Assembly (NCBI GenBank): GCA_945913285.1 | Contig: CAMEDD010000006.1 | Coordinates: 23,834-87,833, forward strand | DNA: 64,000 bases | Reading direction: 5' to 3' | Source of the DNA: Candidatus Sulfopaludibacter sp. SbA3 | Lineage (GTDB): Bacteria > Pseudomonadota > Alphaproteobacteria > Caulobacterales > Hyphomonadaceae | In this document: one piece after another, positions 36,101-44,913 of the stretch | Layout: the number at the start of each line of letters is the position of its first letter | Position numbering within the stretch: the stretch's first letter is position 1 | The notes under the pieces: model-generated | What the model was told of the DNA's origin: nothing | What the model saw: the letters and a program-made list of their open reading frames with translations, nothing else | Databases searched by the model: none | Translations under genes and position numbers: made by a program

Positions 36101-36208
36101 GCCGCAGGGTGCACTCCGCTGTGCTGAGCCCCGCGCTACGCCCCCCGCTTGAATCCGCTTTGACCCCTTTCCCCAAGGTTACGCCTCGGGGCCGCAGGAT
36201 GCATTCCG
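36101..36208. repeat. Imperfect direct repeat pair
   Basis: Two copies of GCCGCAGGRTGCAYTCCG begin at 36101 and 36191, differing by two transitions. The spacing of 90 bases is a multiple of three, so both copies fall in one frame. This may reflect a local duplication or a fragment of a dispersed intergenic element. Confidence 0.5.
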
Positions 36209-36335
36209 GAAGACGGGACACCCTGCTGACACCCGAGCGCGAGCGCACGGCGCTGAAAGTGTTCTTCGAGGCGGTGGAGCTTGAGGCTCCAGCGCCAAGC
36301 TGAACCAGGCCGTAGGAGGGGATGCACGCAAGGTA

Positions 36336-36368
36336 ACGCCGCTTTCCGAAGGGGCGGCGTTTTTTCTT
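36336..36368 (+). terminator. Rho-independent terminator
   Basis: ACGCCGC (36336-36342) pairs with GCGGCGT (36354-36360) around an 11-base loop and is followed by TTTTTCTTT. Orientation and position suit the end of a rightward transcript, either from DAHP synthase or from an unrecognised short transcript in this gap. Confidence 0.75.
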
Positions 36369-36577
36369 TGCCCAGAAGTGAACCGTCCGCCTCCGGACTT
36401 CCGCCTGAGACGACAACACGCGATGAAACCTTTTGTTCCAACCCACAACCGTCGCAATACGTACACAGATCTGATGGCCTATTAAGACGTGACTTGATCC
36501 GGGCGTGATTCTGGGCAATCACCCCCGGCTGCTCAAAACCGGCCGATCAGAACGCCGGGTCTCAAAGGGAGGGCAGG

Positions 36578-38008
36578 ATGACCACGTCTCGACTGCCCGC
36601 CTGGGCCAGGCCTTCGGATGTTGCTGACTTGCTCCGCCTGTCGGTGCCGATCGCTGTCAGCCGGATGGCCGTGATGCTCATGGGGCTGACCGATGCCATT
36701 GTGCTCGGCCAGTTTGCGCCCGAAGAACTCGCCTTCATACTGTCGGCCTGGCTGCCGATTGGTGTGTCGCTCGGGTTCGGCATCGGCATCCTGCTCGGCG
36801 TGCAAGTGCTGACGTCTGAACTCATCGGCACCGGTGAAGAGGCCGATACCGGCCGTGTCTTCCGCCGCGGCCTTCTCTGGGCCATCCTTCTGGGCGCCGG
36901 GCTCACGCTGGTGCTGCTGCCGCTGTCGAAGCCGCTGTTCCACTGGCTTTTTGTCGAGATTGCGCCCCCTACGGAAGACACCGTCATGGCGCCGGAAGTT
37001 GTGGCTTCGCAGACCGCTGTCGTGGCGTCGATCCTGGCGCTCGGCCTGACCGGACACATGATCTCGCAGGCATGCAGCTATTATCTCGAAGCGCTGCGCC
37101 GGCCGTTGCTGGTAACCATTGTCATGTATGCGGGCGTGGCGATGAACCTCGTGCTCAACATCCTGTTTGTTGCGGGCGCTTATGGCATTGCGCCGATGGG
37201 CGCCGAGGGCGTGGCCTGGGCCACCTCCCTGACGCGGGCGATGATCGCTATCGTTCTGCTGGTGCTGGTCTGGCGGCTTACACCCGCGTTCCGGCCATCG
37301 AATCCAGCGCTGGCCGGCGAAGGCCGCCGCCAGCTGGATGTCGGCACAGGCACGGCGGTCAGCAATATTGCCGAATGGGGCGGCTTCAACCTCACCTACA
37401 TTATCGCAACCTGGGTCTCGATCGCGGCCAATTCAGTCTATGGCTATTCGGTGCAGGTGATGGGCGTGTGCTTCATGTTCTATCTGGGGATCGCGACGGC
37501 AACCAGCGTTCGCGTCGCCGAGGCGATCGGCCGGGGCAATGCGGGTGAGGTGCGCAATGCCGGGCGGCTGGGTGTGGTTGCCACGATCGTGATGGGCCTG
37601 CTGCTGGGTGTCCTGCTGGTCGTGTTTGCCGGACCGATCTCGAAGCTGCTGGTGCGCGAGGACGCCGTGATCGGCGGGATTGCCATTGCCAACGCGATTG
37701 CGGGGCTGCTTTGGCTAGCTGCTCTGGCGACGGTGTTTGACGGTATTCAGGCGACGGCATCCTTTGCGCTGCGTGCTCAGGGCATGGTCTGGGTGCCGAG
37801 CGCCATTCACCTCGGATCCTTCTTCGTGGTGATGATCCCGATGTCCTACTGGCTGGCGATTACGCTGGGGCGCGGGGCAGCCGGTGTTCTCGAAGGTGCA
37901 TTCGTCGGCGTCTTTGTCGCCGGAATCCTGCAGCTGATCCTGCTGGAATGGAAAGCGGCGCGCCCCATCAAGGAACGCGCCGCCGGGTCAGTCTTCGTGC
38001 CCCATTAG
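36578..38008 (+). CDS. MATE family efflux transporter
   Basis: Protein of 476 aa with about 12 hydrophobic helices in two homologous halves. Early LRLSVPIAVSRMAVMLMGLTDAIVLGQF and the repeated LRAQG / LEALRRP segments match the MatE domain. It exports cationic or drug-like compounds using a Na+ or H+ gradient. Preceded by GGGAGGGCAGG. It is convergent with the HU gene, with 11 bases between stops. Substrate unknown. Confidence 0.9.
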   Translation: MTTSRLPAWARPSDVADLLRLSVPIAVSRMAVMLMGLTDAIVLGQFAPEELAFILSAWLPIGVSLGFGIGILLGVQVLTSELIGTGEEADTGRVFRRGLLWAILLGAGLTLVLLPLSKPLFHWLFVEIAPPTEDTVMAPEVVASQTAVVASILALGLTGHMISQACSYYLEALRRPLLVTIVMYAGVAMNLVLNILFVAGAYGIAPMGAEGVAWATSLTRAMIAIVLLVLVWRLTPAFRPSNPALAGEGRRQLDVGTGTAVSNIAEWGGFNLTYIIATWVSIAANSVYGYSVQVMGVCFMFYLGIATATSVRVAEAIGRGNAGEVRNAGRLGVVATIVMGLLLGVLLVVFAGPISKLLVREDAVIGGIAIANAIAGLLWLAALATVFDGIQATASFALRAQGMVWVPSAIHLGSFFVVMIPMSYWLAITLGRGAAGVLEGAFVGVFVAGILQLILLEWKAARPIKERAAGSVFVPH

Positions 38009-38019
38009 GGGCGCGCAGA

Positions 38020-38286
38020 TCAGATATCCTTGAGAACCGATGCGGGCTTGAATGCCACGGCTGTTTTCTCGGGGATCTTGATCACTTCTTTGGTGGCCGG
38101 GTTGCGGCCTTCACGGGCATTGCGCGTCTTGGCGACGAACGTGCCGAAACCAGCGATTGCAACCTGCTCGCGACTTTTCACGGAGGTCGCAATAGCCTCG
38201 AAGACAGCGTCAACGGCTTTGCCAGCATCGCTCTGCGAGATGTTGCAAGCCGTAGCTACTGCTTTGGTCAGTTCACCCTTGTTCAT
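38020..38286 (-). CDS. HU family nucleoid DNA-binding protein
   Basis: Protein of 88 aa. The start MNKGELTKAVA, the core EQVAIAGFGTFVAKTRNAREGRNPATKE and the end AFKPASVLKD match HU, including the flexible DNA-binding arm with RNPATKE and its conserved Pro. It bends and compacts DNA. The ribosome site AGAGGAGA is well placed. Length and arm sequence favour HU over IHF subunits. Confidence 0.93.
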   Translation of the reverse strand: MNKGELTKAVATACNISQSDAGKAVDAVFEAIATSVKSREQVAIAGFGTFVAKTRNAREGRNPATKEVIKIPEKTAVAFKPASVLKDI

Positions 38287-38385
38287 AGGGGTTCTCCTCT
38301 AGATTAAATGACACCTGCGCATCATTGGGGTGACATACCCACGATTCGAGACGGGTGGATACGCCGGACCCCCAACAGACACGGG

Positions 38386-39303
38386 CTAAACGCCCAGAAT
38401 CCAGCCCTCTTCGCCGGTTATCTGGGCGATCTCTACTTCAGGGCGCGATTTGCCTGTGGAAAAAGCAGCGCCGAGCCGGTTTTTCTCGTCCAGATCGGCG
38501 TAGTGGCGGGCGATCTGGCGGACCTGGGCCTCATCCGGCACCTCGCCTTTTTCGGGCTGCGGCTTGACCAGTGAGGGGTAAATCTCGGCGATCAGGACAT
38601 CGACACCTTCCAGCATTTCGGCTGTCAGAGGGCCGCCTTCACCCAGTTCGAACGGCCAAATTCTTGTATTGTGCAGGGACTGGCGGAGGGCATGCACATG
38701 CGGGATGCCGGTCAGGCTCTGGCTTCCGACCGATCCTGCGCCGTAAAGTTGCCAGCAGGACTTCGGCGACGCACCCGGAATAGAGCGCAGATGCTGCTCG
38801 GCCAGCCGGAATTCGGCGAGCGGCTTGTCGGCGGTGTAGTCCGGTTTGGTGGCCGCGAGTGTCGTCGCCCGGTCGGTCGGCGGCGCGCCCCAGAAGGGAT
38901 AGGGCCCTTTGGAGATCGTGTAGTTGAGGCCGGCGGCAATGGCGAAGCGCGGACGCGAGTTGTTGTCCGGCTTGTCCTTGTAGCGCGTCGCAAGGTGCGC
39001 ATGCATAGCGGCCCAGGGCGCCTGCTTCACGATGTCGAGCCCAAGCGCCTTCGCCGTGCCCGCCGGATAGCCGAGCGAGAAGTCAAAGCCGAGCAGCACC
39101 TTGTCGCCGCGCTTCGTCAGCTTGCCGATGATATCCTCGAGATAGGCGCGGGCCTTCAGGCGCGTGTCGATATTCTCCGACTTGAACTGCAGCTTGAGAC
39201 GGGCGTCCTTCGTCAGGGCGCCGATCCAGATCGAATTGGGACCAAGCGCAGGCTTTGCCGCCGCGCTCCAGTCCACCATGATGTATGCGTCGAACAGGGC
39301 CAT
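38386..39303 (-). CDS. Conserved hypothetical protein, possibly RNase H-like (DUF429-type)
   Basis: Protein of 305 aa. The opening FDAYIMVDWSAAAKPALGPNSIWIG, the LLGFDFSLGYPAGTAKA strand-loop with an Asp, and IAEIYPSL look like an RNase H-like fold such as DUF429, with acidic residues at strand ends. Similar alphaproteobacterial proteins are sometimes labelled as molybdopterin-guanine dinucleotide synthesis proteins without support that I can see. It starts 4 bases after the upstream oxidoreductase stop, so they share an operon. Confidence 0.6.
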   Translation of the reverse strand: MALFDAYIMVDWSAAAKPALGPNSIWIGALTKDARLKLQFKSENIDTRLKARAYLEDIIGKLTKRGDKVLLGFDFSLGYPAGTAKALGLDIVKQAPWAAMHAHLATRYKDKPDNNSRPRFAIAAGLNYTISKGPYPFWGAPPTDRATTLAATKPDYTADKPLAEFRLAEQHLRSIPGASPKSCWQLYGAGSVGSQSLTGIPHVHALRQSLHNTRIWPFELGEGGPLTAEMLEGVDVLIAEIYPSLVKPQPEKGEVPDEAQVRQIARHYADLDEKNRLGAAFSTGKSRPEVEIAQITGEEGWILGV

Positions 39304-39307
39304 GAGA

Positions 39308-40330
39308 TCAGGCGAGCTTGACCAGCATCTTGCCGGTATTGGCGCCGGTGAAGAGGCCGAGGAAAGCCTCCGGCGCCTTCTCGATTCCAGTCATGACGGT
39401 TTCCTCGAATTTCATCTGTCCGCCCGCGATCCACTTCGCCATGTCAGCCAGGAAGGCCGGCTGCATATCGGCGTGGGTCGAGACGATGAAGCCCTGCAGC
39501 TTCAGCTGCTTGCCAACGGCCTGGATGATGTTGTGCGGCCCCACCGGCATGCCGGTTTCGTTATACTGCGCAATCATTCCGCACAGCGCCATGCGAGCCA
39601 GCGGGCGGGCCATCTCGATGGCCGCAGTCAGGTGGTCGCCGCCGACATTGTCAAAATAGACATCAATGCCCTTCGGCGCGGCGGCTCTCAGTGCAGCCAC
39701 AAGGCCGTCAAAGCCCTTGGCTTGCTTGTAATCGATGACAGCGTCAGCACCGAGCGACTTGACCAGCGCGCATTTCTCCGCGCCGCCGGCCGAGCCGATA
39801 ACGGTCGCGCCCTTGATCTTGGCGATCTGCACGACTGTGGAGCCCACAGCGCCGGCTGCGCCAGATACAAAGACCGTATCCGCCTGTTTCAGCTCAGCAA
39901 CGCGCAGCAGGCCCGCGTAGGCCGTGAGACCCGGCATCCCGGCAACGCCAAGGAACGCGCTCTCGGGCAGGCCGGTCGCGGGCAGTTTCTGGACGGCGGC
40001 CGCAGCCGGCTTCGCCGTCCACGCGGTGCGCCAGCCGAGGAAAGAGGAGACGAGATCGCCGACCTTGTAGTCCGGATGGGCGGAGGCCGATACGCGGCCG
40101 ACGGCGCCGCCCTGCAGCGTCTCGCCGATCTGGAAGGGCGGCACATAGCTCTCTCGGTCATACATCCGGCCGCGCATGTAGGGGTCCACCGACATCCAGG
40201 TGTTCATGACCTGGATTTCACCTTCGGCAGGTTCCGGAACGTCAATCGTCTTTGTCTGGAAGTCCGACACCTTGGGCATGCCCACGGGGCGGGCCGCAAG
40301 GGACCATTCCGTCGAAGTCAGCTTGGACAT
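39308..40330 (-). CDS. NADP-dependent medium-chain oxidoreductase (zinc-independent)
   Basis: Protein of 340 aa from ATG 40330 (AGAGG 8 bases upstream; ATG 40336 is also in frame). FVSGAAGAVGSTVVQIAK is the NADP-binding Rossmann motif and GAKGFD-like plus VYFDNVGGDHL are typical of leukotriene B4 dehydrogenase/prostaglandin reductase-type enzymes (YfmJ/CurA-like). No zinc-binding Cys cluster is present. It probably reduces alpha,beta-unsaturated carbonyls. It is divergent from the Gfo/Idh gene. Confidence 0.88.
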   Translation of the reverse strand: MSKLTSTEWSLAARPVGMPKVSDFQTKTIDVPEPAEGEIQVMNTWMSVDPYMRGRMYDRESYVPPFQIGETLQGGAVGRVSASAHPDYKVGDLVSSFLGWRTAWTAKPAAAAVQKLPATGLPESAFLGVAGMPGLTAYAGLLRVAELKQADTVFVSGAAGAVGSTVVQIAKIKGATVIGSAGGAEKCALVKSLGADAVIDYKQAKGFDGLVAALRAAAPKGIDVYFDNVGGDHLTAAIEMARPLARMALCGMIAQYNETGMPVGPHNIIQAVGKQLKLQGFIVSTHADMQPAFLADMAKWIAGGQMKFEETVMTGIEKAPEAFLGLFTGANTGKMLVKLA

Positions 40331-40471
40331 TTCCATCACCTCTGTCTGGTTTCTATTGGGCCCACATGAACCGGCTGGCGCGGCCTGTGAAGGGGGCGAA
40401 GCGAAGTTTTCCGGCTCTTGCCGCGCCCGGTTTAGGGTGTCATTGCGAAAGCATACAGGGATGTGACGGGC

Positions 40472-41392
40472 ATGACAAAACTCAAGGTGGGCGTCGCCGG
40501 GGCAGGCGTGTTCGGCAATTACCACGCCCAGAAGGCCGCCGCCTCGCCGCGCGTTGACCTGACCGGCATCTTTGACGTGGACCTCGCGCGGGCTGAGAAG
40601 CTCGCCGAGACCTTCGGCACGCAAGGCTACAATGACTATGCCGCTTTCCTTGCGGTCTGCGACGCCGTCGTGATTGCGGTGCCCGCCACCTGGCACGAGT
40701 CCCTCGCGCGCCAGGCGATCGAGGCGCATTGCCATGTGCTCGTTGAAAAGCCGCTCGCGCTCACCGAACTGGCTGCGCGCGATCTTGCGGACGAAGCCGC
40801 CGCCCGCGGGCGTATCCTGCAGGTCGGCCACCAGGAGCGGTTTGTCGCCAATGCGATGGGCGTGCTCGCCATTCCCGAAGTGCCGCTGTTGATCGAGTCT
40901 GTGCGCTCCGGCCCGCCGGCGCCGGGCGGGCGGGCCGGCGATGTCTCGGTGATCTGGGACCTGATGATCCACGACCTGGACCTCGCCGCGATGATGATGG
41001 GGCGGGAATTCACCGGCGTGGACGCCGTCGGCCGCCGCGTGCACTCGCCGCACATCGACGAGGCCGAGGCTGTCTTCAAATACGCCAATGGCGGCCAGGC
41101 CAAGTTACGCGCGAGCCGCGCGGCAGAGTTCCGTGAACGGACGATGCGGGTCGTCTATCCCTCTGGCGAGATCGACATCGACTTCCTCACGCGCAAGCTG
41201 AAGAACACGACGCCTTACGAAGTTCGCGTCGATATTGCCGCCGACTTGCCCGATCCGCTCGGCGCCGCCGATGACGGCTTTTACGCCGCCTGTCTCGGTC
41301 TCGCGCGCAGCCCTGTGCCCGCGCATGGCACGGTCGCAGCGGTTGCAATGGCAGAGGCGGCCGAGGCTGCGGTGCTCGCGCGCGTGCGCTAA
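40472..41392 (+). CDS. Gfo/Idh/MocA family oxidoreductase
   Basis: Protein of 306 aa. The dinucleotide-binding start LKVGVAGAGVFGNYHAQKAA, the EKPLALT motif near residues 93-99 and the HQERF active-site segment identify the family. VGHQERFVANAM resembles UDP-N-acetylglucosamine or inositol dehydrogenase relatives, but the substrate is not decided. A GTG at 40463 would add three residues. Its stop overlaps the stop of the convergent antiporter gene (CTAA). Confidence 0.88.
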   Translation: MTKLKVGVAGAGVFGNYHAQKAAASPRVDLTGIFDVDLARAEKLAETFGTQGYNDYAAFLAVCDAVVIAVPATWHESLARQAIEAHCHVLVEKPLALTELAARDLADEAAARGRILQVGHQERFVANAMGVLAIPEVPLLIESVRSGPPAPGGRAGDVSVIWDLMIHDLDLAAMMMGREFTGVDAVGRRVHSPHIDEAEAVFKYANGGQAKLRASRAAEFRERTMRVVYPSGEIDIDFLTRKLKNTTPYEVRVDIAADLPDPLGAADDGFYAACLGLARSPVPAHGTVAAVAMAEAAEAAVLARVR

Positions 41393-42579
41393 GCCTGCGG
41401 CGGGTGCTCCTTCAATGACGGCGCAACCATGGGCGTCGTCAGCATCGTGCTGCCGGCGGCCATCAGCAGCGCCGCGGTGAAGGCCGCATTGCTGATGATG
41501 CCCTTGTCCAGCAGGATGCTGACGAAGATGATCATGATCAGCGCCTTGGTCTGCAGCAGCCAGCCTATCTGCCAGGCCTCGCCCTTCTTCCACTTGAGCA
41601 ACCGCCCGGCCGCCGCAACGCCGACCAGCTTTCCGGCGACCGACGCGGCGAGCAAAAGGCCTGCGGCGCCGAACACCGCTGCGCCGCCCGCGCCCCATTC
41701 GGTCCGCAGTCCGGTCGAGAGGAAGTAGACCGGCATCACGGCGAGCAGGATATGGTTCCGGAACAGGTCCATCTGCGCCTCGTCGAAGGTCTCCCGTTCC
41801 AGAATGGCGCCCGCGAGAAAGGCGCCGACCATGAAATGCAGGCCTGCCCAATCGGCAAAAAGAGACGCAACGGCCATCCAGATCAGACCGGCATACCACC
41901 GGTCACTCGGCGGGATGCGTACCATCAGCTTGCGGACGGCATAGGCCATCGCTCCGAACAGCACGAGGAAGATGCCTTGCCGGCCGATCCGTTCCCAATC
42001 GAGCAGGATGGCCGCCAGCACAGCCCAGATGGCGATATCGTCGAGGCTGGCATAGCGCAGGATGCGCTGGCCGAGCGGCAGCCGGAGAAGTTCAAGCTTC
42101 TCGAGCAGCACAACAAGGATCGGCAAGGCCGTCACGGCGCAGGCCATGCCGATCCCCGCGATAAACTGCCAGGGCGCTGCGTTCGGCCCGATCCAGCCCT
42201 GTCCCGACTGCAGCATGATCCAGGCTGCGCCGCACCCGAACAGCAGAGGCGTGACCAGCGCGAAGCCGGCTGTCAGGCCCGTCTCGCCGCGGTTACGCCA
42301 GACGGATTTGAGGTCGAGCTCGATACCGGCGATCCACACAAAGATCATCACCGCCCAGGTCGCAACGCCGTTCAGCATGCGGATGACATCCGGCTGAAAA
42401 ACGAACTCATAGTAGGCGGGGAAGGCCGCGCCGAGTACGCCCGGTCCGAGCAAGATGCCGCAGAGGATCTGCACCACAACGAGCGGCGCGAAATACTCCG
42501 TCCGCAGGCCGCGCCAGACAAGGTACGGCACGGCGATGATGATCAGCATGGCGATCAGGTAAACTTCCGTGATCGACAT
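41389..42579 (-). CDS. Cation:proton antiporter (CPA2/Kef-type membrane domain)
   Basis: Protein of 396 aa with about 11-12 membrane helices and no C-terminal TrkA-N domain. ILCGILLGPGVLG and the helix pair VIWRG... GIELDLKS and SLDDIAIWAVLA fit the sodium/hydrogen exchanger family PF00999; the SLDDI acidic pair is the likely ion-binding site. It exchanges H+ for Na+ or K+. It is the third gene of a leftward set purF-SDR-antiporter with short gaps. Confidence 0.85.
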   Translation of the reverse strand: MSITEVYLIAMLIIIAVPYLVWRGLRTEYFAPLVVVQILCGILLGPGVLGAAFPAYYEFVFQPDVIRMLNGVATWAVMIFVWIAGIELDLKSVWRNRGETGLTAGFALVTPLLFGCGAAWIMLQSGQGWIGPNAAPWQFIAGIGMACAVTALPILVVLLEKLELLRLPLGQRILRYASLDDIAIWAVLAAILLDWERIGRQGIFLVLFGAMAYAVRKLMVRIPPSDRWYAGLIWMAVASLFADWAGLHFMVGAFLAGAILERETFDEAQMDLFRNHILLAVMPVYFLSTGLRTEWGAGGAAVFGAAGLLLAASVAGKLVGVAAAGRLLKWKKGEAWQIGWLLQTKALIMIIFVSILLDKGIISNAAFTAALLMAAGSTMLTTPMVAPSLKEHPPQA

Positions 42580-42608
42580 TTGCGCGGCTCCGGGAGGAAT
42601 AGTCTGGG

Positions 42609-43325
42609 TCAGGTCTTAACGGGGGCGCGGAACGTAATGCGGGCGCCGGTGCGGGTCTCGGCAGGGCCAACCAGCTTGACCAACTCGCGGGCAACCTCGT
42701 CGGGCGCGGGCAGGGTCATCGGGTCTTCGCCCGGCATCGCTTCGGCGCGCATGCCGGTGCGCACGGCGCCGGGGTCGAACAGGTTGACACGCAGGGCCAT
42801 CTTCTCAGTCTCGTCGGCCCAGGCTTTGACAAGCGCTTCGAGCCCCGCCTTGGAGGCCTGGTAGGGGCCCCAGAAGGCGCGCGGACGCGACACCACGCCG
42901 GAGGTGACGAAGACCGCACGCGGATGCTCGGCCATGTGCAGCAGCGGCCCGACCGCGCGAATCAAGTGCGCGTTCGCCGTTAGGTTAACCTGGATGGTTT
43001 CCTCGAAGCTGCGCGGCCCGCAGGTCTCGACCGGGCCGAGCGTGCCGAGCAGGCCGGCATTCGCCGCAAAGCCGTCGAGACGGCCGAACTGATCCTTCAG
43101 CGCCTTGCCGAGGGACTCGATGCCTTTGGTATCCTTGAGGTCCATCGGCACGAGTAGGGCTTCGGAGCCGAGCGCACGGATTTCGTCGTCCAGTTTCTGA
43201 AGCGCCGCCTTCGAGCGCGCGACGGCGATCACGAGGTCGCCCTGACGGGCAAGCTCCAGAGCCACGGCGCGGCCGATGCCGCGCGAGGCGCCGGTGACGA
43301 GAATGAGGCGGGGCGTATGGGTCAT
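42609..43325 (-). CDS. Short-chain dehydrogenase/reductase (SDR)
   Basis: Protein of 238 aa, classical SDR. The cofactor motif is TGASRGIGRAVALE, then NAGLLG, the catalytic TSGVVSR Ser region and YQASKAGLEALVKAW with Tyr and Lys. The substrate is unknown. It lies 22 bases downstream of purF, and an SDR in this position after purF is common in Alphaproteobacteria. Confidence 0.9.
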   Translation of the reverse strand: MTHTPRLILVTGASRGIGRAVALELARQGDLVIAVARSKAALQKLDDEIRALGSEALLVPMDLKDTKGIESLGKALKDQFGRLDGFAANAGLLGTLGPVETCGPRSFEETIQVNLTANAHLIRAVGPLLHMAEHPRAVFVTSGVVSRPRAFWGPYQASKAGLEALVKAWADETEKMALRVNLFDPGAVRTGMRAEAMPGEDPMTLPAPDEVARELVKLVGPAETRTGARITFRAPVKT

Positions 43326-43347
43326 CGCCCGGCGTGTAGCGCGCGGC

Positions 43348-44799
43348 TCAGACGTCGTCCAGAAGCGAGAGCTGGCGTTCCTTGTCGGCCTGGTCCTGCT
43401 GGTAGTCGATCAGCGGGGTCGGATACTCGCCGGTAAAGCAATGGTCGGCGAATTGCGGGATCATGTTGTTGCGCAGCGGCTCACCGATCGCCTTGTAGAG
43501 GCCGGGCACGGACAGGAAGCCGAGGCTTTCGACCTTCAACTCGCGCACCATTTCCTCATGGGTGTGGATCGCGGCGAAGAGTTCGGATTTCGCGGCCATG
43601 TCGATACCGTAGAAATCGGGGTTGCGGATTGGCGGGCTGGCCGAGCGGAAATGGATCTCACGGGCACCGGCCTCGCGCACCATCTGCACGATCTTCTTCG
43701 ACGTGTTTCCGCGCACGATGGAGTCGTCCACCAGGATAACGCGCTTGCCTTCAAGGGCGGCGCGGTTCGGGCTGTGCTTCTTGGAGATCGCGGCCTGACG
43801 GCCAAGCTGCGTCGGCTGGATGAACGTGCGGCCCACATAATGGTTGCGGATGATACCCATCTGGAACGGGATGCCGGAGGCTTCCGAGAAACCAAGCGCA
43901 GCAGGCACGCCTGAGTCCGGCACCGGCACAACCACGTCAGCGCCTGCCGGTGTCTCCATCGCCAGCTGATGGCCCATCCGGCGGCGTACTTCGTATACGG
44001 AGCGTCCCTGGATGAAACTGTCGGGCCGCGCGAAATAGACATACTCGAACGCGCAGGGGCTCGGCGGGCGCGGCGCAAATGCGCGGAAGCTCTCGAGTCC
44101 CTGTTCGGAGATGACGACCACTTCGCCATTTTCGATCTCACGCACGAATTCGGCGCCGATGATGTCGAGCGCGCAGGTCTCGGATGCGAGCACGTAGCCG
44201 GTGCCAAGACGGCCGAGCACCAGCGGGCGCAGGCCGATCGGATCGCGCGCGCCGATCAGTTTCTTGCCGGTGAGGCCGACGAGGGCATAACCGCCCTCGA
44301 TCTCGTGCATCGCGTCGATCAGGCGGTCCACGAAGCGTTTCTTGCCGCTGCGGGCAACGAGATGCAGGATCACCTCGGTGTCCATCGTGGACTGGAAGAT
44401 CGCGCCGTCCTTGACGAGCTGCTGGCGCAGTTGGCGCGCATTGGTCAGGTTGCCGTTATGGGCGACCGCAAAGCCGCCAAGCGCAAGGTCTGCGAAGATC
44501 GGCTGGATGTTGCGCAGCATCGGCCGGCCCTGGGTCGAGTACCGGTTGTGGCCGATGGAGGAGTGGCCGGGCAGGCGCTGGCGCAGGTCGCCGCCAAAGT
44601 GTTCGCCCACAAGCCCCATATGGCGTTCGGAGTTAAAGCGCGCGCCGTCAAAACTGACAATGCCGCAGGCTTCTTGTCCCCTGTGCTGCAGCGCGTGGAG
44701 GCCGAGCGCTGTCAGCAGGCTCGCTTCCTTGTTCCCGAACACGCCAAATACGCCGCACTCTTCGCGTGGCTTGTCGTCATCATTGTCGAAATAGGCCAT
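43348..44799 (-). CDS. purF: Amidophosphoribosyltransferase
   Basis: Protein of 483 aa. A short acidic N-terminal peptide precedes the CGVFGVFG nucleophile Cys of the Ntn glutaminase domain; such propeptides are cleaved in Bacillus-type PurF. RYSTQGRP and AHNGNLTNA are glutaminase motifs, and VILVDDSIVRGNTSKK is the PRPP-binding loop of the C-terminal phosphoribosyltransferase. It catalyses the first committed step of purine synthesis. In related genomes it directly follows cvpA; here an erythromycin-esterase-like gene lies between them. Confidence 0.96.
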   Translation of the reverse strand: MAYFDNDDDKPREECGVFGVFGNKEASLLTALGLHALQHRGQEACGIVSFDGARFNSERHMGLVGEHFGGDLRQRLPGHSSIGHNRYSTQGRPMLRNIQPIFADLALGGFAVAHNGNLTNARQLRQQLVKDGAIFQSTMDTEVILHLVARSGKKRFVDRLIDAMHEIEGGYALVGLTGKKLIGARDPIGLRPLVLGRLGTGYVLASETCALDIIGAEFVREIENGEVVVISEQGLESFRAFAPRPPSPCAFEYVYFARPDSFIQGRSVYEVRRRMGHQLAMETPAGADVVVPVPDSGVPAALGFSEASGIPFQMGIIRNHYVGRTFIQPTQLGRQAAISKKHSPNRAALEGKRVILVDDSIVRGNTSKKIVQMVREAGAREIHFRSASPPIRNPDFYGIDMAAKSELFAAIHTHEEMVRELKVESLGFLSVPGLYKAIGEPLRNNMIPQFADHCFTGEYPTPLIDYQQDQADKERQLSLLDDV

Positions 44800-44913
44800 C
44801 GGAAGGTCCGACTCGCTTTTGGGGGGACGCTGTCGATCCGGGATATAGTTCGGTTTGCCCCGGTGCGAAAGGGCGAGCGTGTCATGTAACTGTCGCAGGA
44901 CGCTTTGCCCGGA

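Larger units (their letters stand above)
36061..36577. other. Long intergenic region with an internal direct repeat
   Basis: These 517 bases lie between DAHP synthase and the MATE gene. They hold an imperfect 18-base direct repeat (GCCGCAGGRTGCAYTCCG at 36101-36118 and 36191-36208, 90 bases apart) and the terminator at 36336. Short frames on both strands (for example 36109-36303 plus) show no recognisable domain. The rightward frame ending RRDTLLTPERERTALKVFF could be a gene remnant. I assign no gene. Confidence 0.4.

Noticed and set aside
34549..36114. 521-aa minus-strand open frame
   Set aside because: Antisense to class II DAHP synthase; Arg/His-rich composition typical of shadows.
39308..41053. 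581-aa minus-strand frame as one gene
   Set aside because: Only the last 340 residues are the NADP-dependent oxidoreductase; the upstream part is antisense to the Gfo/Idh gene, and a good ribosome site precedes ATG 40330.
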